In this document: piece by piece, positions 44,670 through 53,338 of the stretch
How the letters are laid out: each line of letters begins with the position of its first letter
Position numbering within the stretch: position 1 is the first letter of the stretch
Source of the DNA: Pseudomonas fluorescens
Lineage (GTDB): Bacteria; Pseudomonadota; Gammaproteobacteria; Pseudomonadales; Pseudomonadaceae
Length of the DNA stretch: 64,000 bases
NCBI RefSeq assembly: GCF_018614775.1
Contig: NZ_JAGGOF010000044.1
Span: forward strand, 62,001-126,000
Direction: 5' to 3'
Program-made: the position numbers and the translations under genes
The notes under the pieces: generated by a model
The model's database searches: none
Told to the model about the DNA's origin: nothing
Seen by the model: only the letters and a program-made list of their open reading frames with translations

Positions 44670-45605
44670 TTATGGGTGCTTGCTATCCACCCGCCTCATC
44701 CCCGCCCGCTCATACCGCGGATACAGGTGGCTGACACTGCGAATCAGCTCATACCGACTCAGACTGATCCCGGCAAAGCGTTCGGGGATGGGGCTGCGTG
44801 TCATCTCGGCCATGTCGTCGCCCCGCCCCGCGCCGTCGCGCATCAGTTGATCGAGCCAGCCAAGGTAGTCGCGCATCTGCACGAAGGGCTGGCTGTCGCT
44901 CGCGACCGGGCCGTGGCCGGGCACGATCAGCTTCCAAGGCAGCGCCTGCAAGGTGTCCAGGTCCTTGAGCCACACCTCCAGCCCCGGACTGTTTGGCGTG
45001 GTCAGCGCGCGCTCGTAGAACACCAGGTCGCCGGCGAACAGCACGCCCGTGGTTTCGTCGAGGATCGCCAGGTCTGCACCGGTGTGCCCGGCCAGTTGCA
45101 GCAGCCGTAGCGAATGATTGCCCACCTTTAGCGTGCCGGGCACCAGCGCCTGGGTTGGCAGTACCACCTCGGTGCCGCGCATCCAGTCACCCACCAGCCG
45201 GTACATGTTTTCCGCCAGGGCATCGCCCTGTTGCCGCAGCAGCTGCGTGGTGCCGGGGAGCGCGCCGATGGACACGTCACTGAAGGCCTGGTTGCCGAGC
45301 ACATGGTCCGGATGGTGGTGGGTCAGCAGCACTTGGACAACCGGTTTATCCGTGGTCGCCGCGATGGCGTGGCGCAGGGCTTCCCCGTAGCGTTTCGACG
45401 GCCCCGTGTCGATCACCACCACGCCGGCGTCAGTGACGACGAACGCCGTATTGACGATGTTGCCGCCGTTGGCCTTGGCAAAGTTCTCGGTGCTGCCTTC
45501 CAGCAACCAGGTGCCCTCGGCGATCTGCCGGGGCTTGAGGGCATAATCGGTGGCGGACCACGCCGGTAGGCACAGGCCAAGACAGATCAGTAACAGCCAG
45601 CGCAT
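44670..45605 (-). CDS. Quinoprotein relay system zinc metallohydrolase (MBL fold)
   Basis: Periplasmic metallo-beta-lactamase fold hydrolase of 311 residues, with a signal peptide at 1-17 (WSA end) and the zinc ligands of THHHPDH near residue 95. It also has NGGNIVNTAFVVTDAGVVVIDTGP near 46 and GHTGADLAI near 178. This matches the SoxH-related family found beside PQQ-dependent dehydrogenases; the substrate is not known, but hydrolysis of an acyl or thiol ester carrier is suggested by the SoxYZ-like neighbour. It starts 16 bases after that neighbour's stop. Confidence 0.85.
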   Translation of the reverse strand: MRWLLLICLGLCLPAWSATDYALKPRQIAEGTWLLEGSTENFAKANGGNIVNTAFVVTDAGVVVIDTGPSKRYGEALRHAIAATTDKPVVQVLLTHHHPDHVLGNQAFSDVSIGALPGTTQLLRQQGDALAENMYRLVGDWMRGTEVVLPTQALVPGTLKVGNHSLRLLQLAGHTGADLAILDETTGVLFAGDLVFYERALTTPNSPGLEVWLKDLDTLQALPWKLIVPGHGPVASDSQPFVQMRDYLGWLDQLMRDGAGRGDDMAEMTRSPIPERFAGISLSRYELIRSVSHLYPRYERAGMRRVDSKHP

Positions 45606-45621
45606 GGTGCGCTCCTTCTGG

Positions 45622-46377
45622 TCAGGGGATGGCCGCCTCGAACGCGTTGCCGCTGTTGTCGCGCAGCATCAGGCGGGTCTGTCCCGAGCCTTGGATATCG
45701 AAGCCCAGGTTGGGGTTTTCACTGACCGCCGGGAACAGCTCCAGGCTAGCCAACACCTGGCCGTCGGCGTCCAGCAGTTGCGCCTGGTTGAGGAAAAACT
45801 CCGGAATACCGCTCACCAGGCCATTGTCCATAGGGTGGGCGACTTGCAGGCGCAAGCGACTCGAATCCCCCCGCGGGTAACGACCGCCCAGCACCTCGCC
45901 CAGATGCTCCTCCCAACCCGGCTGGGTGCGTACCACACTGGGCGCGGTGCAGCCGCCACCGGCCGCATCGATCAGGGTCGAGCCGACGTGCCACAGCCCA
46001 TCGCGGGTCTGCACGGCGGCGCGCAACGGGGTGGCCTGCTCGATACGAATACGGACCGACAGCCAGGGCAACACCCGCGCCGCCGGTTGAAAATCAACGA
46101 TCTTCGGCAACGGATTGAGTTCGGCCCAGGCCAACACCCGGACCACCTCGCCGGTAAAAGCCCGGGCTTCGATTTCCAGCGGCACCTGGCGCGCATCTTC
46201 GGCAAAGGGCGGCGCCAACAACCGCACCCGGTCGTCGAATACGAACGGCGCGTCCCCCAGCAGTTGCTTGTGATAGAAGGCCCACATCACCGATGGCACC
46301 GGATCCTTTCCGGGCTCGACCGCCATCGCCAGCCACGGCAGGCACCCCAACAGCAGGCCACACGCTCGCCAGTTCAT
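45622..46377 (-). CDS. Quinoprotein dehydrogenase-associated SoxYZ-like carrier protein
   Basis: 251 residues with a signal peptide (about 1-19, MNWRACGLLLGCLPWLAMA). The SoxY-like part has the swinging-arm cysteine in GGGCTAPS near residue 145; a SoxZ-like domain follows (about 165-251, RLRLQVAHPMDNG). In SoxYZ the cysteine carries a thio-substrate; in this family the cargo is unknown. ATG 46377 is preferred because the peptide begins there; 46434 would add an unsupported extension. It overlaps nothing and lies 10 bases after the stop of the binding-protein gene. Confidence 0.85.
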   Translation of the reverse strand: MNWRACGLLLGCLPWLAMAVEPGKDPVPSVMWAFYHKQLLGDAPFVFDDRVRLLAPPFAEDARQVPLEIEARAFTGEVVRVLAWAELNPLPKIVDFQPAARVLPWLSVRIRIEQATPLRAAVQTRDGLWHVGSTLIDAAGGGCTAPSVVRTQPGWEEHLGEVLGGRYPRGDSSRLRLQVAHPMDNGLVSGIPEFFLNQAQLLDADGQVLASLELFPAVSENPNLGFDIQGSGQTRLMLRDNSGNAFEAAIP

Positions 46378-46387
46378 CCCTGCGCTC

Positions 46388-47263
46388 CTATTGGTACATT
46401 TCGGGTACTTCGTAGCGCAGGCCATAGCGGGCATACACCGCCTTGAGGCTGCCGTCGCGGATCAAACCTTCCAGCGCCTCTTCCACCGCGTAAGCCAACT
46501 GACGGTTGCTCTCATGCACCGCCATGCCGATTTCCCAGCGCTGCTTGCCCATGTTCGGGTAGGCGTTTTCCGCCAGCGCCAGTTCTGGGTCCGCCGCCTC
46601 GTGCAGCTGCCAATCGACTTCCCCGCGCATGGCCATGACCGCGTCGACCTCGGCGGCCTGCATGGCCTTGAACGCTTGGCTGACGCCGGGGTAATGGTGG
46701 GTCCTGGCACTGAGCAGGCCGTTGAACACCGAGGTCAGGTAGAACGACGGCACACTGTCGACTTCAACCCCGATGGGGTGCTGCTGGAACACCGCGACGC
46801 TCGCCACCGAGTCCAGCCGCCGACGGTCATACGCCACCTGCCAGCATTCCTGCTGATACGGCCCGAACATCACCACCTGGGCGTTTTGCAACTCACCGAC
46901 GTCGTTGCGTTTTTGCACATAGTCATGATCGTACGGCACCCGCATCATCAAGTCGGCAAGTTGGCGGTCATGCAACGGGCTGCTGCGCCAGATGTAGTCG
47001 CGCAGGTCGTCGTCGAGTTTCTCGCCGGGCGGCGCCCAGATCAGTTGCAGGCGCACACCCAATGCCTTGGCCAGGGCCTGCGCCAGCTCGACATCGACGC
47101 CCCGGGGCTGGCCATGGTCTTCGAAACTGTAGGGGGCGAAGTCCTTGTAGACCGCCACCTTCAACTCACCGGCGGCGATCATCTGGTCGTAGCTGCGCAC
47201 CTGCGCCTGTACCGCCTGGCCCCACAGCAGCACGCTGCACATCACCCACGCGAACAGGCGCAT
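46388..47263 (-). CDS. Quinoprotein dehydrogenase-associated ABC-type substrate-binding protein
   Basis: 291-residue periplasmic binding protein (SBP_bac_3-like) of the family seen beside methanol/ethanol dehydrogenases. A signal peptide is at 1-20 (MRLFAWVMCSVLLWGQAVQA). The mature protein begins VRSYDQMIAAGELKVAVYKDFAPYSFED, a hallmark, and has PLHDRQLADLMMRVPYDHDYV near 100. No dedicated permease is linked, so the ligand may be PQQ, metal or an alcohol oxidation product; this is inference. ATG 47263 has GAGGAGTG upstream. It lies 5 bases after the cytochrome stop. Confidence 0.85.
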   Translation of the reverse strand: MRLFAWVMCSVLLWGQAVQAQVRSYDQMIAAGELKVAVYKDFAPYSFEDHGQPRGVDVELAQALAKALGVRLQLIWAPPGEKLDDDLRDYIWRSSPLHDRQLADLMMRVPYDHDYVQKRNDVGELQNAQVVMFGPYQQECWQVAYDRRRLDSVASVAVFQQHPIGVEVDSVPSFYLTSVFNGLLSARTHHYPGVSQAFKAMQAAEVDAVMAMRGEVDWQLHEAADPELALAENAYPNMGKQRWEIGMAVHESNRQLAYAVEEALEGLIRDGSLKAVYARYGLRYEVPEMYQ

Positions 47264-47268
47264 GACGG

Positions 47269-47730
47269 TCACTCCTCGACGTGTACGCTGTCGAGATAGG
47301 TGCGCACCGCCCACAAGGCCTCCTGGCTCAAGTAGTCGGCCATTTTCGGCATGTAGACCCGGCCATCGCGCACCGCGCCGTGGCGCACCCGTTCAACGAA
47401 CCACTCGTCCCCCGCTTCGGCAGCGTCGAGCATGCGCAGGTCCGGTGCAATCCCCCCGGACTTGGCTTCCAGGCCATGGCAGGCAGCGCAGTTCTGGTTG
47501 TAGGCCGACGAACCGATTTCCACCGCCCGGTCATGCTCGGGTGAAGTGCGGTAAGGGTTGACGGAAGCCCAGCCGTCGCCGTCCACCGCGACGCCGGTGT
47601 CCTTGATCGGGGTCAGTCCCTTGGTTTCCACTGCCTGGGGCACTACGTTGCCGTGGGCCCATACCGAGCCTGCACCGAGCAGCCCCATCAGCAATGCGGT
47701 AGCGATGATGGCGTTGCGTTTTGTTGTCAT
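47269..47730 (-). CDS. pedF: Cytochrome c550 (PedF type)
   Basis: Soluble periplasmic class I cytochrome c of 153 residues that accepts electrons from PQQ alcohol dehydrogenases. Signal peptide about 1-26 (VWA end). Haem-binding CAACH lies near residue 81, preceded by YNQN. The axial methionine is likely in YMPKMADYL near 130. ATG 47730 begins the signal peptide; 47796 is the longer alternative. It is the first gene of the minus-strand unit and its promoter region holds a copy of the shared 14-mer at 47833. Confidence 0.88.
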   Translation of the reverse strand: MTTKRNAIIATALLMGLLGAGSVWAHGNVVPQAVETKGLTPIKDTGVAVDGDGWASVNPYRTSPEHDRAVEIGSSAYNQNCAACHGLEAKSGGIAPDLRMLDAAEAGDEWFVERVRHGAVRDGRVYMPKMADYLSQEALWAVRTYLDSVHVEE

Positions 47731-47832
47731 TGTTATGCCCTCTGGGTTGCACGCAAGACCTCTCTGCAGAGGCCGTGCCGTCATCTTATGAAGCACCTGC
47801 CGCCAGCCGAATGCTGCTTTGGTGGCCGGGGC

Positions 47833-47846
47833 CTAGTTCCTTGGTA
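47833..47846 (-). promoter_or_regulatory. Candidate PedR1/AgmR-type operator upstream of pedF
   Basis: TACCAAGGAACTAG on the minus strand, identical in all 14 positions to the copy upstream of the dehydrogenase gene. It lies 103 bases from the pedF start, nearly the same distance as at the other gene (107), which argues for a functional site. Confidence 0.6.
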
Positions 47847-47879
47847 GCAGGCCGTCGGACGCAGGTACGCCGCTGCCCC

Positions 47880-47974
47880 CCTGTGGGAGCGGGCTTGCTC
47901 GCGAAAGCGGTGGCCCGGTCAATAGCTGTGCAAGCTGACCTACCGCCATCGCGAGCAAGCCCGCTCCCACAAGG
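47880..47974. repeat. REP doublet between divergent pedF and ABC operon
   Basis: CCTGTGGGAGCGGGCTTGCT at the left and AGCAAGCCCGCTCCCACAAG at the right, inverted. It sits in the 359-base divergent gap, where I remember the pedE and pedS2/pedR2 region of P. putida KT2440. Confidence 0.85.
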
Positions 47975-47997
47975 GATGGGGACGGCTCCACCATGAA

Positions 47998-48011
47998 TTA
48001 CGACCTTGGTA
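47998..48011 (+). promoter_or_regulatory. Candidate PedR1/AgmR-type operator upstream of the ABC/beta-propeller unit
   Basis: TTACGACCTTGGTA, sharing CTTGGTA with the pedF and pedH sites and TTACGAC with the site at 51965. It lies 79 bases upstream of the ATG at 48090, in a good position for activation of the plus-strand unit. Confidence 0.5.
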
Positions 48012-48089
48012 CTGCCCCGGCGGTACTTTCTGCATATTTCCCCAGGGTCACAGGCTTCCTATGCTGACGCCACCTGCAATGGAGGTGGT

Positions 48090-49274
48090 ATGCGCCGGTT
48101 CGTCAGTTACGCCCTGATCCCCCTGCTGGCTGCGGCCAGTGGCTGGCTGCCGGCCCTCGCCCAGGCGGGCGAGACCGCGCCGTTGCAGGTGCGCATCGGC
48201 TACCTCGGTTATCGTCCCGATCCAGGACCGCTGCTGTCCAATGTGATTGGCGAACCCACCGATGCCGGGCTGCGGGGCGCGGAGCTGGCGATCATCGACA
48301 GCAACAGCACCGGACGTTTTCTCAAGCAGGACTACCGCTTGGACAGCGCCCAGGTCGACAGCCCGCAAGCCTTGCTCCAGGCCGCCCGGGCCCTGCATGA
48401 ACAGGGCCTGCGGCTGTTCGTGGTCAATGCACCGGCGGCGAGCCTGCGCCAGCTCAGTGCGGCCCTGCCCGACAGCCTGCTCTTCAACGCCGGCAGCCCC
48501 GACGACAGCTTGCGCAGCACTGACTGCCTGGGCAACGTGCTGCACAGCCTGCCCGACCGGGCCATGCTCGCCGATGCCCTGGTGCAGTTCAGCGTCGTGC
48601 GCAAATGGCAACGGGCCTTGCTGATCGTCGGCCAGACCGCCGAGGACCAGACCTACGCCGCCGCCCTGCGCCGGGCAATGAAACGCTTCGGCATGACCAT
48701 CGTCGCCGAAAAGGCCTGGCAGTTCGACAACGACCAACGCCGCAGCGCCCAGGCCGACATGCCGCTGTTCACCCAGGCCGCTGAATACGACGTCGTGCTG
48801 GTGGCCGATGAGCGCGGTGATTTTGGCGAGTACCTGCCGTATCAGACCTGGTACCCGCGGCCGGTGGCCGGCACCCAAGGGCTGACGCCCACCGGCTGGC
48901 ACAAGACCGTGGAAACCTACGGCGCCGCGCAATTGCAAAAACGCTTCGAAGCCTTGGCCGGACGCTGGATGAACGACCGTGATTTCGCGGCCTGGATCGC
49001 CGTGCGCAGCGTTGCCAGCGCGGTGAGCAAGCTGCGCCAGGACGACCCCTTCGCCATCCGCCAACTGGCCCTCAGCGATCAGTTGCCGCTGGACGGTTTC
49101 AAGGGCCGCAAGCTCAGCTACCGGCCATGGAACGGCCAACTGCGCCAGCCGATTGAGCTGGTTCAACCCCGCGCGCTGGTGAGCACCTCGCCCCAGGACG
49201 GCTTCCTGCACCCCACCAATGAAATGGACAGCCTCGGCTACGACCAGCCTGAAGTGAGCTGTCGCTACCCCTGA
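48090..49274 (+). CDS. PQQ alcohol dehydrogenase system ABC-type substrate-binding protein
   Basis: 394-residue periplasmic protein of the branched-chain-type binding-protein fold, in the group associated with PQQ-dependent alcohol oxidation. Signal peptide about 1-23 (ALAQA end). The mature start is TAPLQVRIGYLGYRPD, and SPDDSLRSTDC and TWYPRPVAGTQGL are visible. GGAGGTGGT precedes the ATG at 48090; the longer frame to 48006 would run through the operator-like site. First gene of a five-gene unit. The ligand is unknown. Confidence 0.88.
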   Translation: MRRFVSYALIPLLAAASGWLPALAQAGETAPLQVRIGYLGYRPDPGPLLSNVIGEPTDAGLRGAELAIIDSNSTGRFLKQDYRLDSAQVDSPQALLQAARALHEQGLRLFVVNAPAASLRQLSAALPDSLLFNAGSPDDSLRSTDCLGNVLHSLPDRAMLADALVQFSVVRKWQRALLIVGQTAEDQTYAAALRRAMKRFGMTIVAEKAWQFDNDQRRSAQADMPLFTQAAEYDVVLVADERGDFGEYLPYQTWYPRPVAGTQGLTPTGWHKTVETYGAAQLQKRFEALAGRWMNDRDFAAWIAVRSVASAVSKLRQDDPFAIRQLALSDQLPLDGFKGRKLSYRPWNGQLRQPIELVQPRALVSTSPQDGFLHPTNEMDSLGYDQPEVSCRYP

Positions 49275-49301
49275 TCGAACACAACAAGAAGGAAAACCGC
49301 C

Positions 49302-50291
49302 ATGCGCCGCCCGCTGTTCCAACCGGCCTTGCTCTGCCGGGCTCTCGCCCTCGGCGCTGTGTTGCTCGCCGCCGGTCCTGCCGTCGCCAGCATCGCCTGG
49401 GTCTCCAACGAAAAAGACAACAGCCTGAGCCTGATCGACATGCAAAGCCTGGACGTCATCGAGACCCTGCCGGTGGGCCAGCGTCCGCGCGGCTTGCTGC
49501 TGTCCCACGACAATCGCCTGCTGTACATCTGTGCCAGCGATTCGGACCGGGTCCAGGTGATGGACGTCGCTACCCGCAAGATCATCAAGGAGCTGCCCTC
49601 CGGCAAAGACCCCGAGCAATTCGCCCTGCACCCCAATGATCGCTGGCTGTACGTGTCCAACGAAGACGACGCCCTGGTCACGGTCATCGATACCCAGACC
49701 TCCCAGGTGCTGGGCCAGATCCGCGTCGGCGTCGAACCAGAAGGCATGGCCGTCAGCCCCGACGGCAAGTGGGCGGTCAACACCAGCGAAACCACCAACA
49801 TGCTGCACTGGATCGACACCAGTACCCAGACCCTGGCCGACAGCACCCTGGTGGATCAGCGCCCGCGGTTCGTCGAGTTCAGTCGCGACGGGACGCAGCT
49901 CTGGGCGTCGGCGGAAATTGGCGGCACCTTGACCGTGCTTGATGTCGCCACGCGCCAGGTGCTCAAGACCCTGACATTCCAGATCAAGGGCGTACACCCG
50001 GACAAGGTGCAGCCGGTGGGCATCAAGCTCAGCGCCGACGGCCGGTTCGCCTTCGTCGCCCTGGGCCCGGCCAACCATGTGGCGGTGATCGACGCGAAGA
50101 CCTTCGAGGTGCTGGATTACCTGCTGGTGGGCCGCCGGGTCTGGCAACTGGCGTTTACCCCGGATCAGCGCCAACTGCTGGCGACCAATGGGGTCAGCGG
50201 CGATGTCTCGGTGATCGACGTCGCCAGCCGCAAAGTCCTCAAGTCAGTCAAGGTCGGGCGTTACCCCTGGGGCGTGGTGGTGACGCCATGA
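49302..50291 (+). CDS. PQQ-associated YVTN-type beta-propeller protein
   Basis: 329-residue exported protein. Signal peptide about 1-27 (AVAS end), then six or seven YVTN-like repeats (VSNEKDNSLSLIDMQSL, LYICASDSDRVQVMDVATRK, LYVSNEDDALVTVIDT and so on). Propellers of this family are found with PQQ-dependent dehydrogenases and may dock a partner or redox cofactor. The downstream ABC gene overlaps its stop by four bases (ATGA). No catalytic residues are recognisable. Confidence 0.88.
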   Translation: MRRPLFQPALLCRALALGAVLLAAGPAVASIAWVSNEKDNSLSLIDMQSLDVIETLPVGQRPRGLLLSHDNRLLYICASDSDRVQVMDVATRKIIKELPSGKDPEQFALHPNDRWLYVSNEDDALVTVIDTQTSQVLGQIRVGVEPEGMAVSPDGKWAVNTSETTNMLHWIDTSTQTLADSTLVDQRPRFVEFSRDGTQLWASAEIGGTLTVLDVATRQVLKTLTFQIKGVHPDKVQPVGIKLSADGRFAFVALGPANHVAVIDAKTFEVLDYLLVGRRVWQLAFTPDQRQLLATNGVSGDVSVIDVASRKVLKSVKVGRYPWGVVVTP

Positions 50292-51019
50292 ACGCGCTCC
50301 AGGTCAGCGACCTGAGCTTCGCCTACGGCGCCCGCGAAGCCCTCAAACAGGTGAATTTCAGCCTGTCTGCCGGGCGTTTCGCCGCGCTGTTGGGACCCAA
50401 CGGCGCCGGCAAGTCGACGTTGATCGCCCTGCTGACGCGCCTGTACGACGTGCAGCGCGGCGACATCCGCGTCGGCGGTCATTCCCTGCAGAAGACACCG
50501 CGCCCGGCGCTGCGCCAATTGGGCGTGGTATTCCAGCAAAGCACCCTCGACCTCGACCTGAGTGTCGAACAGAATCTGCGGTATCACCTGGCGTTGCATG
50601 GCTTGTCGGCGCGTCAGGGCGCTGCGCGCATCGACGCCGAACTGGCGCGTCAGCACCTGACAGAGCGCCGCTGCGAACGGGTGCGCGACCTCAACGGTGG
50701 GCATCGGCGCCGCGTGGAAATCGCCCGGGCACTGTTGCATGAACCGCGCTTGTTGTTGCTCGACGAGCCCAGCGTCGGCCTCGATCCGGCCAGCCGCCTG
50801 GCCTTGGGCGAACACGTCCGGCAATTGTGCCGTGAGCAGGCCATCAGCGTGCTCTGGACCACGCATCTGCTGGACGAAGTGCAGCCTAGCGACGACTTGT
50901 TGATCCTGCATCAGGGCCGCCTGGTCGCCAGCGGCCGCGCCGGCACCGTCAGCCAGGACCACGGCGGCGACCTCGGCCTGGCCTTTACTCGATTGACCGC
51001 AGCGGGAACACATCCATGA
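50288..51019 (+). CDS. ABC transporter ATP-binding protein, PQQ alcohol dehydrogenase system
   Basis: 243-residue ABC ATPase. Walker A is GPNGAGKST near residue 37, Walker B RLLLLDEPSVGLDP near 155 and the switch histidine in WTTH near 195. The signature loop is altered to NGGHRRRVEIARAL instead of LSGGQ, with the first residue Asn and the Q replaced by His, as seen in this subfamily. It overlaps the propeller gene by four bases and the permease gene by four. With the permease it forms a PedABC-like exporter. Substrate unknown. Confidence 0.9.
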   Translation: MNALQVSDLSFAYGAREALKQVNFSLSAGRFAALLGPNGAGKSTLIALLTRLYDVQRGDIRVGGHSLQKTPRPALRQLGVVFQQSTLDLDLSVEQNLRYHLALHGLSARQGAARIDAELARQHLTERRCERVRDLNGGHRRRVEIARALLHEPRLLLLDEPSVGLDPASRLALGEHVRQLCREQAISVLWTTHLLDEVQPSDDLLILHQGRLVASGRAGTVSQDHGGDLGLAFTRLTAAGTHP

Positions 51020-51807
51020 ACGCCTATTGGCACTGCTTCAGCGGCATCGTCCTGCGCGAATGGCTGCGCTTCGTGCTGCAACGCACCCGACTGCTCAGTG
51101 CCCTGGTCAGGCCGCTGCTGTGGCTACTGGTGTTCGCCGCCGGTTTCCGCGCCGCACTGGGTATCGCCATTATCGCGCCGTACGACACCTACATCCCCTA
51201 CGAGGTCTACATCGTCCCCGGGCTGGCCTGCATGATCCTGCTGTTCAACGGCATGCAGGGTTCGCTGTCGATGGTCTACGACCGGGAAATGGGCAGCATG
51301 CGTGTGTTGCTGACCAGCCCGCTGCCGCGGGCGTTCCTGCTGGCGAGCAAGTTGCTGGCGACTTCGCTGATTTCGCTGCTGCAGGTCTATGCCTTTCTCG
51401 TCATCGCTTGGTTGTACGGCATCCAGCCGCCGATCATGGGCTTGTTGCTGGCCTTGCCGGCGCTGTTGCTGGTGGCCCTGATGCTCAGTGCCCTGGGCCT
51501 GTTGCTGTCCAATGCGATCCGGCAACTGGAGAATTTTGCCGGCGTGATGAATTTCGTGATCTTCCCGATGTTCTTCCTGTCTTCGGCGTTGTACCCGTTG
51601 TGGAAGATGCTCGAGGCCAGTCCCTGGCTGTACTGGCTGTGTGCGGTGAACCCGTTCACCCATGGGGTGGAGCTGGTGCGTTTCGCCCTGTACGAGCGAT
51701 TCAACCCGCTGGCAATGGCGGTGTGCGCCGGGTTGACCCTGGTGTTTGCGCTGCTGGCGGTGTGGACCTTCAATCCGCAGCACGCGGCCTTGCGCAAGGC
51801 GGGTTAG
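51016..51807 (+). CDS. pedC: ABC transporter permease, PedC type
   Basis: 263-residue ABC-2 type membrane protein with six hydrophobic segments. Motifs of the family include the N-terminal ALVRPLLWLLVFAAGFRAAL near 20, YIVPGLACMILLFNGMQGSLSMVYDREMGSMRVLLTSPLP near 70-110 and the LFLSSALYPL region near 195. It pairs with the ATPase encoded just upstream to form an exporter described as PedC in 2-phenylethanol catabolism of P. putida U. The transported molecule is not known. Confidence 0.88.
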   Translation: MNAYWHCFSGIVLREWLRFVLQRTRLLSALVRPLLWLLVFAAGFRAALGIAIIAPYDTYIPYEVYIVPGLACMILLFNGMQGSLSMVYDREMGSMRVLLTSPLPRAFLLASKLLATSLISLLQVYAFLVIAWLYGIQPPIMGLLLALPALLLVALMLSALGLLLSNAIRQLENFAGVMNFVIFPMFFLSSALYPLWKMLEASPWLYWLCAVNPFTHGVELVRFALYERFNPLAMAVCAGLTLVFALLAVWTFNPQHAALRKAG

Positions 51808-51837
51808 AGGCCCTCCCACTCCCTGTAAAGCACCACA

Positions 51838-51929
51838 CCTGTGGGAGCGAGCCTGCTAGCGATGGCGGTGTATCAGTCAACTTCTTTGCCAACTGACCCA
51901 CCGCCATCGCGAGCAGGCTCGCTCCCACA
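51838..51929. repeat. REP doublet after pedC
   Basis: CCTGTGGGAGCGAGCCTGCT at the left, AGCAGGCTCGCTCCCAC at the right, inverted. It lies 31 bases downstream of the permease gene, in the gap before the rhodanese-like gene. Confidence 0.85.
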
Positions 51930-51964
51930 TGAGTGCCCTGCGTCTGTGATGACAGCAGCCGAAA

Positions 51965-51978
51965 TTACGACTTTAGTA
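51965..51978 (+). promoter_or_regulatory. Candidate PedR1/AgmR-type operator upstream of the CxxxCW gene
   Basis: TTACGACTTTAGTA, differing from the site at 47998 at only two of 14 positions. It lies 81 bases upstream of the ATG at 52059, similar spacing to the 47998 site (79). Confidence 0.5.
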
Positions 51979-52058
51979 CTGGTTTCCCTGTCCATGGTCG
52001 CATTCACAAGCGCTCGACCCTGGCATGTAATGGGCGCATAACAAAAAGGATAAATCCT

Positions 52059-52592
52059 ATGCCCCGTTTGCTGGCGATGGTCTTGCTGGGCCTGGCGCTG
52101 AATGCCGCGCAGGCCGATACGCTGCTGTTTTCCCCCCAGGGCTATCGCATCGCCCAGTACCGCAGCCCCACGCCAGCCACCGTCGACGGCGCGCAGACCC
52201 TCGACACGCCCACCTTGCAAGGCCTGCTCGAACAGGCCCCGCCGCCGGTACTGATCGACGTGTACCGCCGGCCCTGGCTCCAGGGGCGCTTCATCGACAA
52301 TGAACCCCACGCCAACCTCCCCGGCAGCCTGTGGCTGGCCAATACCGGCGACGGTGAGCTCGACCCGGCCTGGCAGGATTACTTCAGCCATTACCTGCGC
52401 AAGGCCACCGCCGGGCGCATGGATCAACCGTTGGTCTTTTACTGCCGCTCCGATTGCTGGTTGAGCTGGAACGCGGTAAAACGCGCCGCCGCCATGGGCT
52501 ATAAGCATCTGTACTGGTACCGCGATGGCCTCGATGCCTGGGAGGCGGCCAACCTGCCCTTGCAAGCGACCCGCCCCGAACCTTTTCCCTGA
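52059..52592 (+). CDS. PQQ-associated CxxxCW motif rhodanese-like protein
   Basis: 177-residue exported protein. Signal peptide about 1-20 (MPRLLAMVLLGLALNAAQAD). The rhodanese-like fold is indicated by PVLIDVYRRPW near 68, PGSLWLANTGDG near 93 and the cysteine loop CRSDCWLSWNA near 130, two cysteines spaced by three residues. This is the PQQ-dependent catabolism-associated family; it may handle sulfur or a thiol relay with the SoxYZ-like carrier. ATG 52059 has AAAAAGGA upstream. It stands in its own unit with an operator-like site. Confidence 0.85.
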   Translation: MPRLLAMVLLGLALNAAQADTLLFSPQGYRIAQYRSPTPATVDGAQTLDTPTLQGLLEQAPPPVLIDVYRRPWLQGRFIDNEPHANLPGSLWLANTGDGELDPAWQDYFSHYLRKATAGRMDQPLVFYCRSDCWLSWNAVKRAAAMGYKHLYWYRDGLDAWEAANLPLQATRPEPFP

Positions 52593-52647
52593 TTTTGAAC
52601 GTGCGTGCACTTGCTCCAGCCACAACACAATAACGAGGTGAATGGCC

Positions 52648-53313
52648 ATGTATAAAATTCTGATAGCCGACGATCACCCACTGTTTCGCGAAGCCATCCA
52701 CAACGTGATCAGCGACGGTTTTCCCGGTAGCGAAGTCATGGAAACCGCCGACCTGGACAGCGCCCTGGCGCTGACCGGCGAACACGACGACCTGGACCTG
52801 ATCCTGCTGGACCTGAACATGCCCGGCATGCACGGGCTCAATGGCCTGATCAACCTGCGCAACGAGGCGCCGACCATCCCCGTGGTGATTGTCTCGGCGG
52901 AGCAGGACAAGCAAGTGGTGTTGCAGGCCATCACCTACGGCGCGGTGGGGTTCATCACCAAGTCCTCGCCACGCGCGCAGATGACCGACGCCATCGAGCA
53001 GATCCTCAACGGCAACGTGTACTTGCCACCGGACATCATCCGCACGCAGAAAAGCCCCATGGGCCGGCGCCTGAACGAAACCCCGGCCTTCCCCGCCGAA
53101 CTGCTCCAGGCCCTGACCCGCAAACAGCTGCTGGTACTCGAACGCATGACCAAGGGCGAGTCGAACAAGCAGATCGCCTACACCCTGGACATCGCCGAAA
53201 CCACGGTCAAGGCTCACGTCTCGGCGATCCTGCGCAAACTCAACGTGCACAACCGGGTGCAGGCGATCCTCAGCGCGGGCGATATTGATTTCGGGGCTTA
53301 TCTGCGCCGCTGA
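52648..53313 (+). CDS. pedR1: LuxR-type response regulator (AgmR/PedR1/ErbR-like)
   Basis: 221-residue two-component regulator. The receiver (about 1-120) has the acidic pair ADDH at 7-10, phospho-acceptor D55 in [10 protein letters not shown] in VIVSAEQ and K in FITKSS. The NarL/LuxR HTH (about 150-215) reads [44 protein letters not shown]. Orthologues activate PQQ alcohol dehydrogenase genes. Start at 52648 gives a GAGGTG seven bases upstream; 52642 would be too close. The hybrid kinase encoded convergently at 53455 is the probable phosphodonor. Confidence 0.9.
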   Translation: MYKILIADDHPLFREAIHNVISDGFPGSEVMETADLDSALALTGEHDDLDLILLDLNMPGMHGLNGLINLRNEAPTIPVVIVSAEQDKQVVLQAITYGAVGFITKSSPRAQMTDAIEQILNGNVYLPPDIIRTQKSPMGRRLNETPAFPAELLQALTRKQLLVLERMTKGESNKQIAYTLDIAETTVKAHVSAILRKLNVHNRVQAILSAGDIDFGAYLRR

Positions 53314-53338
53314 CAGGCTGCCCTTGTGGCGAAGGACG

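Noticed and set aside
48048..50174. 708-codon minus-strand frame across the ABC binding protein and propeller genes
   Set aside because: Its sequence reads as the complement of two exported proteins with good ribosome sites; no known domain appears.
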